Below are positions 47,177-56,597 of a DNA stretch of 64,000 bases, in pieces (the stretch's first letter is position 1; every line of letters starts with the position of its first letter). Origin of the DNA: Neoalteromonas arenosi (GTDB taxonomy: Bacteria; Pseudomonadota; Gammaproteobacteria; Enterobacterales; Alteromonadaceae); the NCBI RefSeq assembly GCF_030362855.1, contig NZ_JAUCBP010000011.1:161782-225781 (forward strand), given 5' to 3'. The notes beneath the pieces were generated by a model that made no database searches, had not been told where the DNA came from, and worked only from the letters and a program-made list of their open reading frames with translations. Made by a program: the position numbers and the translations under genes.

Positions 47177-49876
47177 CTAAAATATTTCGTCCGGCTCATT
47201 GGGCTTAACTTGCTCATCCGCCGGATCAACTATCTCTTCTTCAAGTACGTATTGTACGGGTTCCGTGCCAGGTACAAAAAACTCGAACATGGTCGTGTGA
47301 TCTGTGCGCTGTGTCAACAAACCACTGGACCGATCAATGCGCACCCGCAAGAGTCCCTCGGGCGTCATGGTTGGTTGCTCCTCAACACCCTCCAGTACCT
47401 GCTGCATAAATCGTATCCAAGCAGGTTGGGCGGCCTTTGCGCCATCTTCCGAACCAATCAACGCATTTCCGATCCAATTGAAGCGTTGCGGATTTAAGTT
47501 AATTAAATTCTGGTTGCGCGACGCACGTCCCAACTGACGGCTCATGTCGTCAAAGCCGACCCAAGAGGTTGCAACGATACCTGGTGCATAACCACTGAAC
47601 CACGTATCACGAGAGTCGTTAGTTGTACCCGTTTTACCGCCGATATCAGTACGCTGTAAAATATTACGAGCCCGCCAGCCAGTGCCCTGCCAATAGGTAT
47701 TGTATGTCCAGCTGCCGTTAGTCCGCACGGCTGTTCGCAGCATTTCTTTGGTCAAAAACGCGGTATGCTCAGAAATTACCCGTTCTGCCGAAATCATTGG
47801 TAGTTGAGACTCATCTTCGGCGGGTTGGTTGATCTGCTCAAATTCCTGAGCGAGCAACGTTTCTAGATCCACTTCACCATCTACTCCCCCCAATTCACTG
47901 GGTTTTGTTGGCTGTTCACAAGGATCACAAGCCACGGCAGGGTTGGCACGCCATAGAACCTCCCCTGCATCATTTGTGATGTGGGATATAAAATGTGGCT
48001 GGACTAAAAAGCCACCATTGGCAAAACTGGCGAAACCGCGCACCACTTCCAACGGTGTATGCGAACCAGAGCCCAGTGACACTGTTTCATCACGGGGGAT
48101 CTCTTCACGCTCAAAACCAAAGCGAGTTAAATATTCCACCGTATCGTCCAGTCCAACACCGCGTAACAGGCGCACAGACACAACGTTTTTTGAGCGCCCT
48201 AATGCGTAGCGCATGCGCACCGGACCATCGTATTCAGCTGGCGAATTTTGTGGACGCCATGCCACACCGGTGCTCGCATCCCATTGATTGATTGGCGCAT
48301 CATTGATGATACTCGCTAACGTGTAACCGCTATCCAACGCCGCGCTGTATACAAAGGGCTTAATATTTGAACCGACCTGGCGTTTGGCTTGGGTGGCTCG
48401 ATTAAATTGACTTTGGTAGAAATTGTAACCGCCAACGACAGCTTGAACCGCTCCGTTGAATGGGTCGATGGCTATAAATGCACTGCTGACATCCGGTACT
48501 TGCGATAAGCGCCACGCGCCCTCTTGCTGACGGATCCAAACCAGTGCTCCGGAAGCAACGATATCACCTGCGGTTTCTGGATCAGGACCTTGCTGGCTAT
48601 CACTGATGTAAGGGCGAGCCCAAGAAATGTTATCCCAGTCTAACTCAATAGTGGTTAGGTTTTGTTGATCAAATGAGGTCAACACCGTCATGCTGTCTGC
48701 GTGCACATCTATCACCAGTGCGGGTAGCAAGGGGTCGATCGGATTTATTGCCAATAACTGTGCTTTAATATCCTCTAGAGGTAATGGCAATGCATTGATA
48801 TCAATGCGTTCTGACGCCGGCGTATCAACAAACTCCTCGGTTTCAAGCGCTTGCTCTAATCCAGCTTGTTCAGCTTCTTCAGGCTCTTGCTCGTGCAATT
48901 CCCATAAATAGCGCTCTGGACCACGATAACCGTGGCGCTCATCATAATCATGGATATTGCGAACCACGGCCTCTTGAGCGGCTAATTGAGTCGCATAAGG
49001 CGCGGTAGCATAAACTTGATAGCCGCCGGTTTCAGCTTCTTCTTTGCCATAAATCTCAATCATTTCATTGTAAATAACATCAGCAAGGTATGGTGCATCG
49101 AGTTCGATTTCAGCACCGTGCTTACGTGCAGTGACAGGCGCATTATTTGCCTCATCAAACTCTTCACGCGTAATAAAGCCTTCGTCCAACATCCGCAATA
49201 ATACGATGCGCCGACGTTCTACCGAGCGATCAGGGCGGCTTATGGGGTTGAGTACCGACGGCGCTTGCGGCAAGCCAGCAATGGTTGCGATCTCAGCTAA
49301 CGTAAGTTGGTCAACACTTTTGCCATAGTAAACTTGTGCTGCTGCCCCGACCCCAAATGAACGATGCCCCAATTCAACTTTATTGAGATACAACTCCAGA
49401 ATCTCATCTTTTGTTAACACTTGCTCCATGTGCAGTGCAATAAAGATTTCTTTGATTTTGCGAATGTAAGTTTTTTCGCGCGTTAAGAAGAAGTTTCGCG
49501 CTAACTGCATCGTAAGAGTACTGGCACCTTGGCTTTTCTCCCCCGTAACAAGGAGATTGATTGCCGCTCGCATAACACCGATAGGGTCAATACCCACATG
49601 GTCGTAAAAGCGGCTGTCCTCTGTGGCTAAAAGTGCTTCCTGAAGTTTGACTGGAACTTGGTCTAACCGCAGGGGGATGCGTCGTTTAACACCGTATTGC
49701 GAAATAAGTTTACCGTCGTGCGTATAAATCCGCATGGGCGTTTGCAGCTTCACCTCCTTCAGTACATCTACACTGGGGAGATCGGGTTTGATATAAAAAT
49801 ATATACCTGTCAGTGCCGCTATGCCAATTAGGGTACTGATAACAAATGTTATAAATAACGGCTTGATGTACTTCAC
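47177..49876 (-). CDS. mrcA: Penicillin-binding protein 1A
   Basis: Bifunctional peptidoglycan glycosyltransferase/transpeptidase (class A PBP). N-terminal cytoplasmic stub and one TM (LFITFVISTLIGIAALTGIYF). The GT51 domain has LLATEDSRFYDHVGIDPIGV with the catalytic Glu, GASTLTMQLARNFFL and KIKEIFIALHMEQVLTK. The transpeptidase motifs are SNIK (VGSNIKPFVYSAAL), SKN (GRSKNVVSVRLL) and KTG (GGKTGTTNDSRDTWFSGY). At 899 residues it is slightly longer than E. coli PBP1A, with acidic insertions in the central region. The start is GTG 49876. It is divergent from pilM, the conserved arrangement. Confidence 0.97.
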   Translation of the reverse strand: MKYIKPLFITFVISTLIGIAALTGIYFYIKPDLPSVDVLKEVKLQTPMRIYTHDGKLISQYGVKRRIPLRLDQVPVKLQEALLATEDSRFYDHVGIDPIGVMRAAINLLVTGEKSQGASTLTMQLARNFFLTREKTYIRKIKEIFIALHMEQVLTKDEILELYLNKVELGHRSFGVGAAAQVYYGKSVDQLTLAEIATIAGLPQAPSVLNPISRPDRSVERRRIVLLRMLDEGFITREEFDEANNAPVTARKHGAEIELDAPYLADVIYNEMIEIYGKEEAETGGYQVYATAPYATQLAAQEAVVRNIHDYDERHGYRGPERYLWELHEQEPEEAEQAGLEQALETEEFVDTPASERIDINALPLPLEDIKAQLLAINPIDPLLPALVIDVHADSMTVLTSFDQQNLTTIELDWDNISWARPYISDSQQGPDPETAGDIVASGALVWIRQQEGAWRLSQVPDVSSAFIAIDPFNGAVQAVVGGYNFYQSQFNRATQAKRQVGSNIKPFVYSAALDSGYTLASIINDAPINQWDASTGVAWRPQNSPAEYDGPVRMRYALGRSKNVVSVRLLRGVGLDDTVEYLTRFGFEREEIPRDETVSLGSGSHTPLEVVRGFASFANGGFLVQPHFISHITNDAGEVLWRANPAVACDPCEQPTKPSELGGVDGEVDLETLLAQEFEQINQPAEDESQLPMISAERVISEHTAFLTKEMLRTAVRTNGSWTYNTYWQGTGWRARNILQRTDIGGKTGTTNDSRDTWFSGYAPGIVATSWVGFDDMSRQLGRASRNQNLINLNPQRFNWIGNALIGSEDGAKAAQPAWIRFMQQVLEGVEEQPTMTPEGLLRVRIDRSSGLLTQRTDHTTMFEFFVPGTEPVQYVLEEEIVDPADEQVKPNEPDEIF

Positions 49877-49968
49877 AAAAATTCAGATTCCGAGGCAAAA
49901 TCAGGGAAATGATTTATATTATAACAAACACAACAAGAAAAAAGCTGTTGAATGCGAGCAATCGACGG

Positions 49969-49992
49969 CGTTTTCTGCTGTAAGCGAAAACG
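49969..49992. repeat. Hairpin in the mrcA-pilM intergenic region
   Basis: CGTTTTC-t-GCT and AGCGAAAACG pair in a 10-bp stem with one bulged base and a 3-nt loop (gta). No T-run follows. It lies midway between the divergent mrcA and pilM starts, so an operator or a 5' leader structure is possible; I cannot assign it. Confidence 0.4.
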
Positions 49993-50119
49993 AGAAACTA
50001 ACAAGTTAATTTCGTAATTACTTGTCTAGGATTATACGTAAGTGTCGATACTAGAACCATAAGATATAAATTTTCGGCGTATTATGATGGCCTGAGATTA
50101 ATAGCCATGAATAACGCCC

Positions 50120-51205
50120 ATGACGCGGATAGATGATTTAATGAAATCAATGCTAAGCAAAAGCGTGCAACCGATCCTAGGTTTGGACATCGGTACCCGT
50201 TTTATCAAAGCTGTCATGTTAGAACGTGCCGGCAATAGCTTTACTGTAACCGCAATGGCTTGTGAGCCAATCAGCGGAAACGCATTCAAAGAGCGTGAAA
50301 TAGAAGACTTTGATGCGATAAGTAATGCATTGAAGAAAGTTAAGCTAGGATTGAAGCAGAAGAAGCTTAAAGATGTCGCCATCGCGGTCGCCGGTGGCTC
50401 TGTGTTAACCAAAATAGTTCAGATGGCACCCGACCAAACCGATTATGAATTGGAAGGGCAAATAGAGATCGAAGCAGACAGTCTTATCCCTTACCCCCTC
50501 GACGAAGTCTATCTAGATTTCGAAGAGTTAGGTCCTAGTGAAACCCATGACGGCAGAGTCAATGTTCTACTCAGTGCAGCACACCGAGATACCGTGGACA
50601 AACGCGTAACGCTGATCCGCGAAGTGCCAATGGAACCCAAAGTCGTAGACATCGAAGGGTATGCAATGGCCAATGCGGTATCTTCATTCTATCCATCAAC
50701 TGACGAAGCCATTATTTGTGTCAATGTAGGCGCTTCACTCTTACAAGTTTCAGTGATTAAAAATAACATTGTGGTTTACAGCAAAGAGCACACGTTCGGG
50801 ATGGATGTCATGCTTCAGGATATCTGTTCTTCCATGATGCTTGAACGTGAAGATGCACAACGACAACTAATCGAAGGTGAGTTACCTGAAACTTGGAAAC
50901 AAGAGATACTGCCAATTTTCGTATCTAATTTGCATCAGCAAATCAATCGCGCATTGCAAATGTATATAAGTGCAACCCACGCAGCTCGACCAGAAAAGCT
51001 GTTACTTTGCGGTGGTGGCGCGGTGATCAGTGAGATGGCTCCAATGCTTGAACAGGACTTGGGTATCTCAATTGAATTGTTTAACCCACTGGCAAATATG
51101 CAATTCGGCAAAAATGTCAGTCCTGAAGTCGCGCAAAAACTAGGTCCGCAATTTACCATTGCGGCAGGGCTAGCGAGTAGGAGTTTTAATCCATGGCACA
51201 TATAA
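50120..51205 (+). CDS. pilM: Type IV pilus assembly protein PilM
   Basis: Cytoplasmic actin-like ATPase-fold protein that binds the N-terminus of PilN and supports the pilus alignment complex. ILGLDIGTRFIKAVMLERAG is the phosphate-1 motif of the FtsA-like fold; VAIAVAGGSVLTKIVQMAP and LLLCGGGAVISEMAPMLEQD are later strands. It has 361 residues from ATG 50120; ATG 50141 or 50150 are equally possible because no position has a strong SD. It opens the pilMNOPQ operon and overlaps pilN by 13 nt. Confidence 0.95.
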   Translation: MTRIDDLMKSMLSKSVQPILGLDIGTRFIKAVMLERAGNSFTVTAMACEPISGNAFKEREIEDFDAISNALKKVKLGLKQKKLKDVAIAVAGGSVLTKIVQMAPDQTDYELEGQIEIEADSLIPYPLDEVYLDFEELGPSETHDGRVNVLLSAAHRDTVDKRVTLIREVPMEPKVVDIEGYAMANAVSSFYPSTDEAIICVNVGASLLQVSVIKNNIVVYSKEHTFGMDVMLQDICSSMMLEREDAQRQLIEGELPETWKQEILPIFVSNLHQQINRALQMYISATHAARPEKLLLCGGGAVISEMAPMLEQDLGISIELFNPLANMQFGKNVSPEVAQKLGPQFTIAAGLASRSFNPWHI

Positions 51206-51777
51206 ACTTATTGCCGTGGCGTGAAAGTCAACGGCAAGCACAAAAACAACAGTATTTTGGGGTTTTGTTTGTCACAGCCGTATTTGTTGGCCTGATGTTC
51301 TGGTTTGTCGGTGCGTTTATTGATCAGAAAATCGACAATCAGAACGCGCGCAACGATTTTTTGCAGAACGAAATAGCCGCGCTTGACACGCAAATAGCAA
51401 AGATCAAAACGATTAAAGATAAAAAACTGGCAATCGAGCAACGTATGGCGTTAATCGAGCAACTACAAACCAGCCGCAATATTGCTGCACACGTGTTTGA
51501 CGAGCTCGCGCGTATTGTTCCACCAGGTGTTTCGTTTAGAACCATGACCCGAAATGGTAACCGCATCGATATTGAAGGTATCAGTGACTCTAATAACCGC
51601 TTGTCTGATTTCATGCGCCGCTTAGAGGCGTCTCGAGTGTTTACTAATGGTGAGCTGTCTTCGATTGTCGCTGATACCTCTTCAACAAATGCGGTTAGCG
51701 ACTTTCGCATAACCTTCAGAATTAGTCGGGAAGTTGCACCGGAAATCGTAATCAACGAAGCGGAGGATAACCAATGA
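51193..51777 (+). CDS. pilN: Type IV pilus assembly protein PilN
   Basis: Bitopic inner-membrane protein. The N-terminal INLLPWRESQRQAQKQQYFG contains the INLLPWR motif that docks into PilM, followed by one TM helix (VLFVTAVFVGLMFWFVGAFI), a periplasmic coiled coil (~45-95) and a ferredoxin-like domain. At 194 residues it is of normal length. Its overlaps (13 nt with pilM, 4 nt with pilO) fit coordinated synthesis. Confidence 0.96.
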   Translation: MAHINLLPWRESQRQAQKQQYFGVLFVTAVFVGLMFWFVGAFIDQKIDNQNARNDFLQNEIAALDTQIAKIKTIKDKKLAIEQRMALIEQLQTSRNIAAHVFDELARIVPPGVSFRTMTRNGNRIDIEGISDSNNRLSDFMRRLEASRVFTNGELSSIVADTSSTNAVSDFRITFRISREVAPEIVINEAEDNQ

Positions 51778-52394
51778 AGTTTGACGTCGCTAAATTAAAG
51801 GAAATGAACGAGCTCGACTTTGAGAATGTTGCGCTGTGGCCTTTCGAGATTAAGACTGTTGTGGCCGCCGTGCTGGCTATTATCGTCGGGATATTAAGTT
51901 ATCACTTAATTATCAGCGCTAAATTACCAGTACTAGACCAAGCTGAGCTGCGGGAAGTGGAGCTCAAACAACAGTTTGAAGCCAAATATCGTATCGCAGT
52001 GAATTTACAGGCCTACGAGGATCAGCTTGCGCGGATCGAAGAGGACTTTAGTTCAATGCTGAAGTCTTTGCCCACCAGCAATGAAACACCGGGTCTGCTC
52101 GATGATATCACTTATGTTGGCACAACAGCGGGTCTAACGTTTAGAGTGCTCAACTGGCAAAATGAAGTGCCGAAGGAATTCTACACCGAGCTTCCAATCG
52201 AGCTCGAAGTCCAAGGCACTTATCACGAATTCGGCAACTTTGTATCATCCATCGCCGGTCTACCGCGTATCGTTACGCTGCACGATTTTGAGATCCTCAG
52301 TGAAGCAGACGGTTTGAAGTTGCAAATGCAGGCGAAAACCTACAGAACTGCCGTTGCGACAACCGCAACGCAAGCCGCTGGAGGTAATCAATAA
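51774..52394 (+). CDS. pilO: Type IV pilus assembly protein PilO
   Basis: Partner of PilN in the inner-membrane alignment complex. A cytoplasmic N-terminus with NELDFENVALWPFEIK, one TM (VVAAVLAIIVGILSYHLII), a coiled coil (LREVELKQQFEAKYRIAVNL) and a periplasmic domain with YTELPIELEVQGTYHEFGNF then VSSIAGLPRIV, the typical PilO core. 206 residues. Its stop shares one base with the pilP start. Confidence 0.96.
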   Translation: MKFDVAKLKEMNELDFENVALWPFEIKTVVAAVLAIIVGILSYHLIISAKLPVLDQAELREVELKQQFEAKYRIAVNLQAYEDQLARIEEDFSSMLKSLPTSNETPGLLDDITYVGTTAGLTFRVLNWQNEVPKEFYTELPIELEVQGTYHEFGNFVSSIAGLPRIVTLHDFEILSEADGLKLQMQAKTYRTAVATTATQAAGGNQ

Positions 52395-52942
52395 TGAGTC
52401 AAAAAGCACGAGTATTAATACCCATGGTCGTTTTGGCGACACTTTGCGGCTGTAGCGCGGATATTGGCGACCTCACTGCCTATACACAGCAAGTCCGAGC
52501 GAATACGCAAGTTAGTATAGAACCTTACCCTGAGTTCGAAACTCAACCGACCTTTGAATATACGGCGAGTGAATTACGCAGTCCGTTTGTGCGCCCGAGA
52601 ATTGCTGAGCAGGCTGTAGTTGAAGCGGTACAAGCTAATTGTTTGCAACCCGATTTCAATCGTCGCAAGCAGCCACTCGAGAGCTATGGCATTGATGCTA
52701 TCGCCATGTCGGGCGTATTCAACGCGAATGGCCGCAATTATGTGTTATTTAAAACCAATGATGGCATGTTGCACAAAGCAACTTACGGCAACTACATTGG
52801 ACTGTTCCATGGCAAGATAACTGCCATCACTAATCAAACTGTTAAAATCACGGAATTACTTCCAGATGGCGCTGGCTGTTGGCAGCAAAAAGAAACTGAA
52901 CTGACCATGGCGTCATTGGCAGGAGAAAACGATAATGTCTGA
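52394..52942 (+). CDS. pilP: Type IV pilus assembly lipoprotein PilP
   Basis: A 182-residue inner-membrane lipoprotein linking PilNO to the PilQ secretin. The signal peptide ends in a lipobox LCGC (lipidated Cys at residue 19). The HR domain follows: SPFVRPR, LESYGIDAIAMSGVFNANG, YGNYIGLFHGKITAITNQTV and KITELLPDGAGCWQQKE. It overlaps pilQ by 8 nt. Confidence 0.96.
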   Translation: MSQKARVLIPMVVLATLCGCSADIGDLTAYTQQVRANTQVSIEPYPEFETQPTFEYTASELRSPFVRPRIAEQAVVEAVQANCLQPDFNRRKQPLESYGIDAIAMSGVFNANGRNYVLFKTNDGMLHKATYGNYIGLFHGKITAITNQTVKITELLPDGAGCWQQKETELTMASLAGENDNV

Positions 52943-54707
52943 GCGTTTTATTTTTAATAAAAAACTTAATCGCAAGCGCAACCGCAAATGGGTATTTATG
53001 TTGTGCTCAGTGTTAGCTATTGCATTAGGTAGCAGTGTTTGGGGTCAGGCTAAGGCGCAAGACATTGAACTACTAGATCCTAACGCCGAATTGCAAAACG
53101 TATTCAACGCGACGTTAACAGGTATCGATTTTACGCGCGGCAGCGCCGGACAAGGTATTGCGACCATTAGTTTTGATAACATGCCCAAAAACGCGCAGTT
53201 GATTGAATCACAAGGACAAGTGACAGTTACTTTGCCAGCAACACAGCTTGCGGATGACCAGTTTGTGCAGATTGCGGTGAATGAGTTCGGTACGCCGATT
53301 ACACAAATTGAGACCTTCCAAGACGAAGCCCAAGCCCGTGTTGTTATCGACTACACCGGTCAGGTGACGGCTCGATTAAGTGACAGTGGTAATGTAGTAG
53401 CTATCGAAGTTGCGCCATTAACAGTTGAACAAGCCCAAGAGTTAGAGCAAGCCAGTATCTATACTGGTGACCCGATTTCTTTGGACTTCCAAGATGTTCC
53501 CGTACGCCAAGTTCTGCAAATCATTGCCCAAGTTAACGGTTTCAACTTAGTCACCACCGATACAGTAACCGGTAATGTGACTATTAGTTTAAGCGCGGTT
53601 CCATGGGATCAAGCATTGGATATGATCCTAAAAATTAAAGGTTTAGATAAACGCCTAGAAGGTAACATCCTGTTAATAGCCCCTGCGGAAGAATTGACTG
53701 CACGTGAAACACAGCAACTACAAAGTCAGCAACAAGTCCAAAGTCTAGCGCCACTAAAGTCGGCAAGCGTAACGGTAAACTATGCGAAAGCGGAGGCACT
53801 TGCGACTATTCTGAAAAACCAAGATGGTGGGATCTTAAGTGACCGTGGTGTTGTTAGTGTCGATGAACGCACTAACACCCTGTTGATCCGCGATACCCAA
53901 GAATCCATTGATGAAGCACGTCGCGTTGTTACCGAGCTGGATGTACCGGTGAAACAAGTGCTGATCGAGAGCCGTATGGTCACAGTCCGCGATAACGTCG
54001 ATGAGCAGTTAGGTGTTCGTTGGGGCTTTTCTGACCGTCAAGGTGACGATGGCGTATCGGGCTCTCTGGAGGGGGCAGATACCATCGCGGGCGGTATTAT
54101 CCCATCCATCACTGATCGCTTGAATGTAAACCTACCGGTTGCCAACCCGTCTGGCCGAATTGGCTTCCAAATTGCCAGCTTGGTTGATGGAACAATACTG
54201 GATCTCGAACTGTCAGCACTTGAATCTGAAAATAAAGGTGAGGTAATTGCCAGCCCACGTATTACTGTTGCAAACCAGCAGGAAGCGTATATTGAGCAGG
54301 GAACAGAGATACCTTATGTTCAGGCAACTTCAAGCGGTGCTACATCGGTGGAGTTCAAGAAGGCAGTTTTAAGTTTGAAAGTCACGCCGCACATAACGCC
54401 TGATAATCGCATCATTTTAGATTTGGTTGTTACTCAGGATACGCGTGGTGAGACTGTTTCGACGTCTACTGGCCCTGCGGTAGCTATCGATACACAAGAG
54501 ATCTCTACTCAAGTGCTGGTTGAAAACGGTGAAACTATAGTCTTGGGCGGAATTTTCCAACAAACCAACACAGACGATGTCACTAAAGTACCGTTAATTG
54601 GCGACTTGCCAGTTGTTGGTGCGCTATTTAGAAACACATCGACAATTTATCAAAAACGCGAGCTATTGATTTTTGTTACCCCTAAAATCATTAACGAGAA
54701 CCTTTAG
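52935..54707 (+). CDS. pilQ: Type IV pilus secretin PilQ
   Basis: Outer-membrane secretin forming the pilus exit gate. Signal peptide ending WGQAKA, then an AMIN-like region (GIDFTRGSAGQGIATISFDN), the STN domain (ISLDFQDVPVRQVLQIIAQV), the N1/NolW domain (TVNYAKAEALATILKN then VDERTNTLLIRDTQ) and the secretin core (VLIESRMVTVRDNVDEQLGV, NKGEVIASPRITVANQQEA, VENGETIVLGGIFQQ), ending with PLIGDLPVVGALFRN and KRELLIFVTPKII. At 590 residues it is on the short side, apparently with one AMIN domain. A strong terminator follows. Confidence 0.97.
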   Translation: MSERFIFNKKLNRKRNRKWVFMLCSVLAIALGSSVWGQAKAQDIELLDPNAELQNVFNATLTGIDFTRGSAGQGIATISFDNMPKNAQLIESQGQVTVTLPATQLADDQFVQIAVNEFGTPITQIETFQDEAQARVVIDYTGQVTARLSDSGNVVAIEVAPLTVEQAQELEQASIYTGDPISLDFQDVPVRQVLQIIAQVNGFNLVTTDTVTGNVTISLSAVPWDQALDMILKIKGLDKRLEGNILLIAPAEELTARETQQLQSQQQVQSLAPLKSASVTVNYAKAEALATILKNQDGGILSDRGVVSVDERTNTLLIRDTQESIDEARRVVTELDVPVKQVLIESRMVTVRDNVDEQLGVRWGFSDRQGDDGVSGSLEGADTIAGGIIPSITDRLNVNLPVANPSGRIGFQIASLVDGTILDLELSALESENKGEVIASPRITVANQQEAYIEQGTEIPYVQATSSGATSVEFKKAVLSLKVTPHITPDNRIILDLVVTQDTRGETVSTSTGPAVAIDTQEISTQVLVENGETIVLGGIFQQTNTDDVTKVPLIGDLPVVGALFRNTSTIYQKRELLIFVTPKIINENL

Positions 54708-54724
54708 CGATAAATAGCCTGACA

Positions 54725-54753
54725 AAAAAAGCCGCTTTTTTAGCGGCTTTTTT
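54725..54753 (+). terminator. Intrinsic terminator after pilQ
   Basis: AAAAAAGCCGCT and AGCGGCTTTTTT (54725-54736/54742-54753) form a 12-bp stem with a 5-nt T loop and end in a T-run, 18 nt past the pilQ stop. It separates the pil operon from aroK. The next 186 nt to aroK hold no gene that I can support. Confidence 0.92.
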
Positions 54754-54939
54754 GTTGATTTGCCTTCGATGCTTGCATCTTGACCAATTTAACTGAGATA
54801 ATCGCGCCCTCGAAATTTTTACCGAGGTCTGAGGAGTCGTGCAAATGGGCGATTTCCCAATAGCACGCACAAACGGGTAGCCCGCAGAGCAACATATTGC
54901 TGCCCTAGTATCATTAATTAGTTGTGAATAAAGCAAACT

Positions 54940-55455
54940 ATGGCTGAAAAACGTAATATCTTTTTAGTTGGCCCGATGGGTGCCGGTAAGAGCACCATTG
55001 GAAGACACTTAGCCGACGAACTCCACCTTGAATTTTTTGATTCTGACCAAGAAATTGAGCGCCGCACCGGTGCCGATATTGCTTGGATTTTCGACCTAGA
55101 AGGTGAAGAAGGTTTTCGCAAGCGCGAAGAGAATGTCATTAACGATTTAACGGACATGCAAGGTATCGTGCTGGCCACAGGTGGTGGCTCAGTAGTAAGT
55201 AAAGCAGTCCGCAATCGACTATCTGCACGCGGCATAGTCGTTTACCTACAGACTACAATTGACAAGCAAGTAGCACGTACTCAACGTGATAAACGTCGTC
55301 CATTATTACAAAATGACGATCCTGAACAGGTATTGCGCGATTTAGCCGCTGAGCGTAATCCAATGTACGAAGAAGTCGCCGATTACATCGTCGACACCGA
55401 CGACCAGAGCGCTCGCGCAGTAGCGAATCAAATCATCAATAAAATCGGCTTGTAA
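54940..55455 (+). CDS. aroK: Shikimate kinase I
   Basis: Phosphorylates shikimate in aromatic amino acid synthesis. Walker A is [37 protein letters not shown] carries the shikimate-binding Asp, FRKREENV the Arg, GGGSVV the substrate loop, and RDKRRPLLQ the lid. At 171 residues it is of the AroK size. It is 21 nt upstream of aroB, the conserved aroKB unit downstream of pilQ. Confidence 0.97.
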   Translation: MAEKRNIFLVGPMGAGKSTIGRHLADELHLEFFDSDQEIERRTGADIAWIFDLEGEEGFRKREENVINDLTDMQGIVLATGGGSVVSKAVRNRLSARGIVVYLQTTIDKQVARTQRDKRRPLLQNDDPEQVLRDLAAERNPMYEEVADYIVDTDDQSARAVANQIINKIGL

Positions 55456-55476
55456 CACCAATAAAGGAGCTCACCC

Positions 55477-56544
55477 ATGACATCGTTAAACGTAAACTTG
55501 GGTGAGCGTTCTTATCCAATCAACATTAGCGCCGGACAGCTCTCACAAGCACCGTCATCACTCATTGAGTTCTGCACAAATAAAGTCGTTATTGTGACCA
55601 ATGATGTTATTGCATCGTTGTATCTAACGCAGTTAGAACAGCAACTAGGCACTCGGCATGTCGCCTCGATTGTTATCCCTGATGGAGAGCATAATAAAAC
55701 GCTAGAACAGTATGGCCATGTTATGACTGAGCTTCTCGCCATGCATGCCGCTCGCGACACCACACTGGTAGCCTTGGGCGGCGGTGTAATTGGTGACTTG
55801 ACTGGCTTTGTCGCGGCTACGTATCAACGTGGGATCCCGTTTATTCAAGTACCCACCACCTTACTTGCTCAGGTTGACTCCTCGGTAGGTGGTAAAACGG
55901 CCGTCAATCATCCACTGGGCAAAAACATGATTGGCGCATTTTATCAGCCTAAAGCAGTGTTCATTGATACAGATACACTAACTACCCTGCCCGAGCGCGA
56001 ATTCTCTGCAGGGATGGCAGAAGTGATTAAATATGGCGTCATTTACGATGCGGAGTTTTTTGACTGGTTGGTTGCAAATCAAGAAAAGTTGCTGGCCCGC
56101 GAGCCTGGCGTTTTAGCCCAAGCGATCTTCCGTTGTTGCGAGATCAAAGCCGAAATCGTTGCCCTTGACGAACGTGAAGGCGGTATTCGCGCCTTGTTAA
56201 ACCTGGGGCATACATTCGGGCATGCAATCGAAGCCGAACAAGGCTACGGTAATTGGTTGCACGGTGAAGCTGTCGCAGCTGGTATTATTCTTGCGTGTAA
56301 GACCGCAAATAGTGAACTCGCGTTTCCAGCGTCAGAAATTCGTCGTGTTGAGGCCCTGATGAAAGTCTTCAATTTACCGATTGATGGTCCTGAAGATATG
56401 AGTTGTGCCGACTATGTCAAGCATATGCGACACGATAAGAAAGTACTGGATAGCAAGATACGCTTTGTATTGCCGACTAAAATTGGTCATGCCGTAGTGA
56501 CTGACGATGTCAAATCAGAAACATTAACAGCAATATTAGGCTAA
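55477..56544 (+). CDS. aroB: 3-dehydroquinate synthase
   Basis: NAD- and metal-dependent second step of the shikimate pathway. Motifs: VIPDGEHNKTLEQYGHVMTE, LVALGGGVIGDLTGFVAATY with the Gly-rich NAD loop, VPTTLLAQVDSSVGGKTAVN with the catalytic Lys, KNMIGAFYQPKAV, and metal-binding LNLGHTFGHAIEAEQGYGNW then LHGEAV. At 355 residues it is of family length. An AAAGGAG ribosome binding site precedes the ATG. Confidence 0.98.
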   Translation: MTSLNVNLGERSYPINISAGQLSQAPSSLIEFCTNKVVIVTNDVIASLYLTQLEQQLGTRHVASIVIPDGEHNKTLEQYGHVMTELLAMHAARDTTLVALGGGVIGDLTGFVAATYQRGIPFIQVPTTLLAQVDSSVGGKTAVNHPLGKNMIGAFYQPKAVFIDTDTLTTLPEREFSAGMAEVIKYGVIYDAEFFDWLVANQEKLLAREPGVLAQAIFRCCEIKAEIVALDEREGGIRALLNLGHTFGHAIEAEQGYGNWLHGEAVAAGIILACKTANSELAFPASEIRRVEALMKVFNLPIDGPEDMSCADYVKHMRHDKKVLDSKIRFVLPTKIGHAVVTDDVKSETLTAILG

Positions 56545-56597
56545 AAAACTTCTTCTTACGCGGTAGTTCACTACACTTAAGTTATTGAGGAAATATT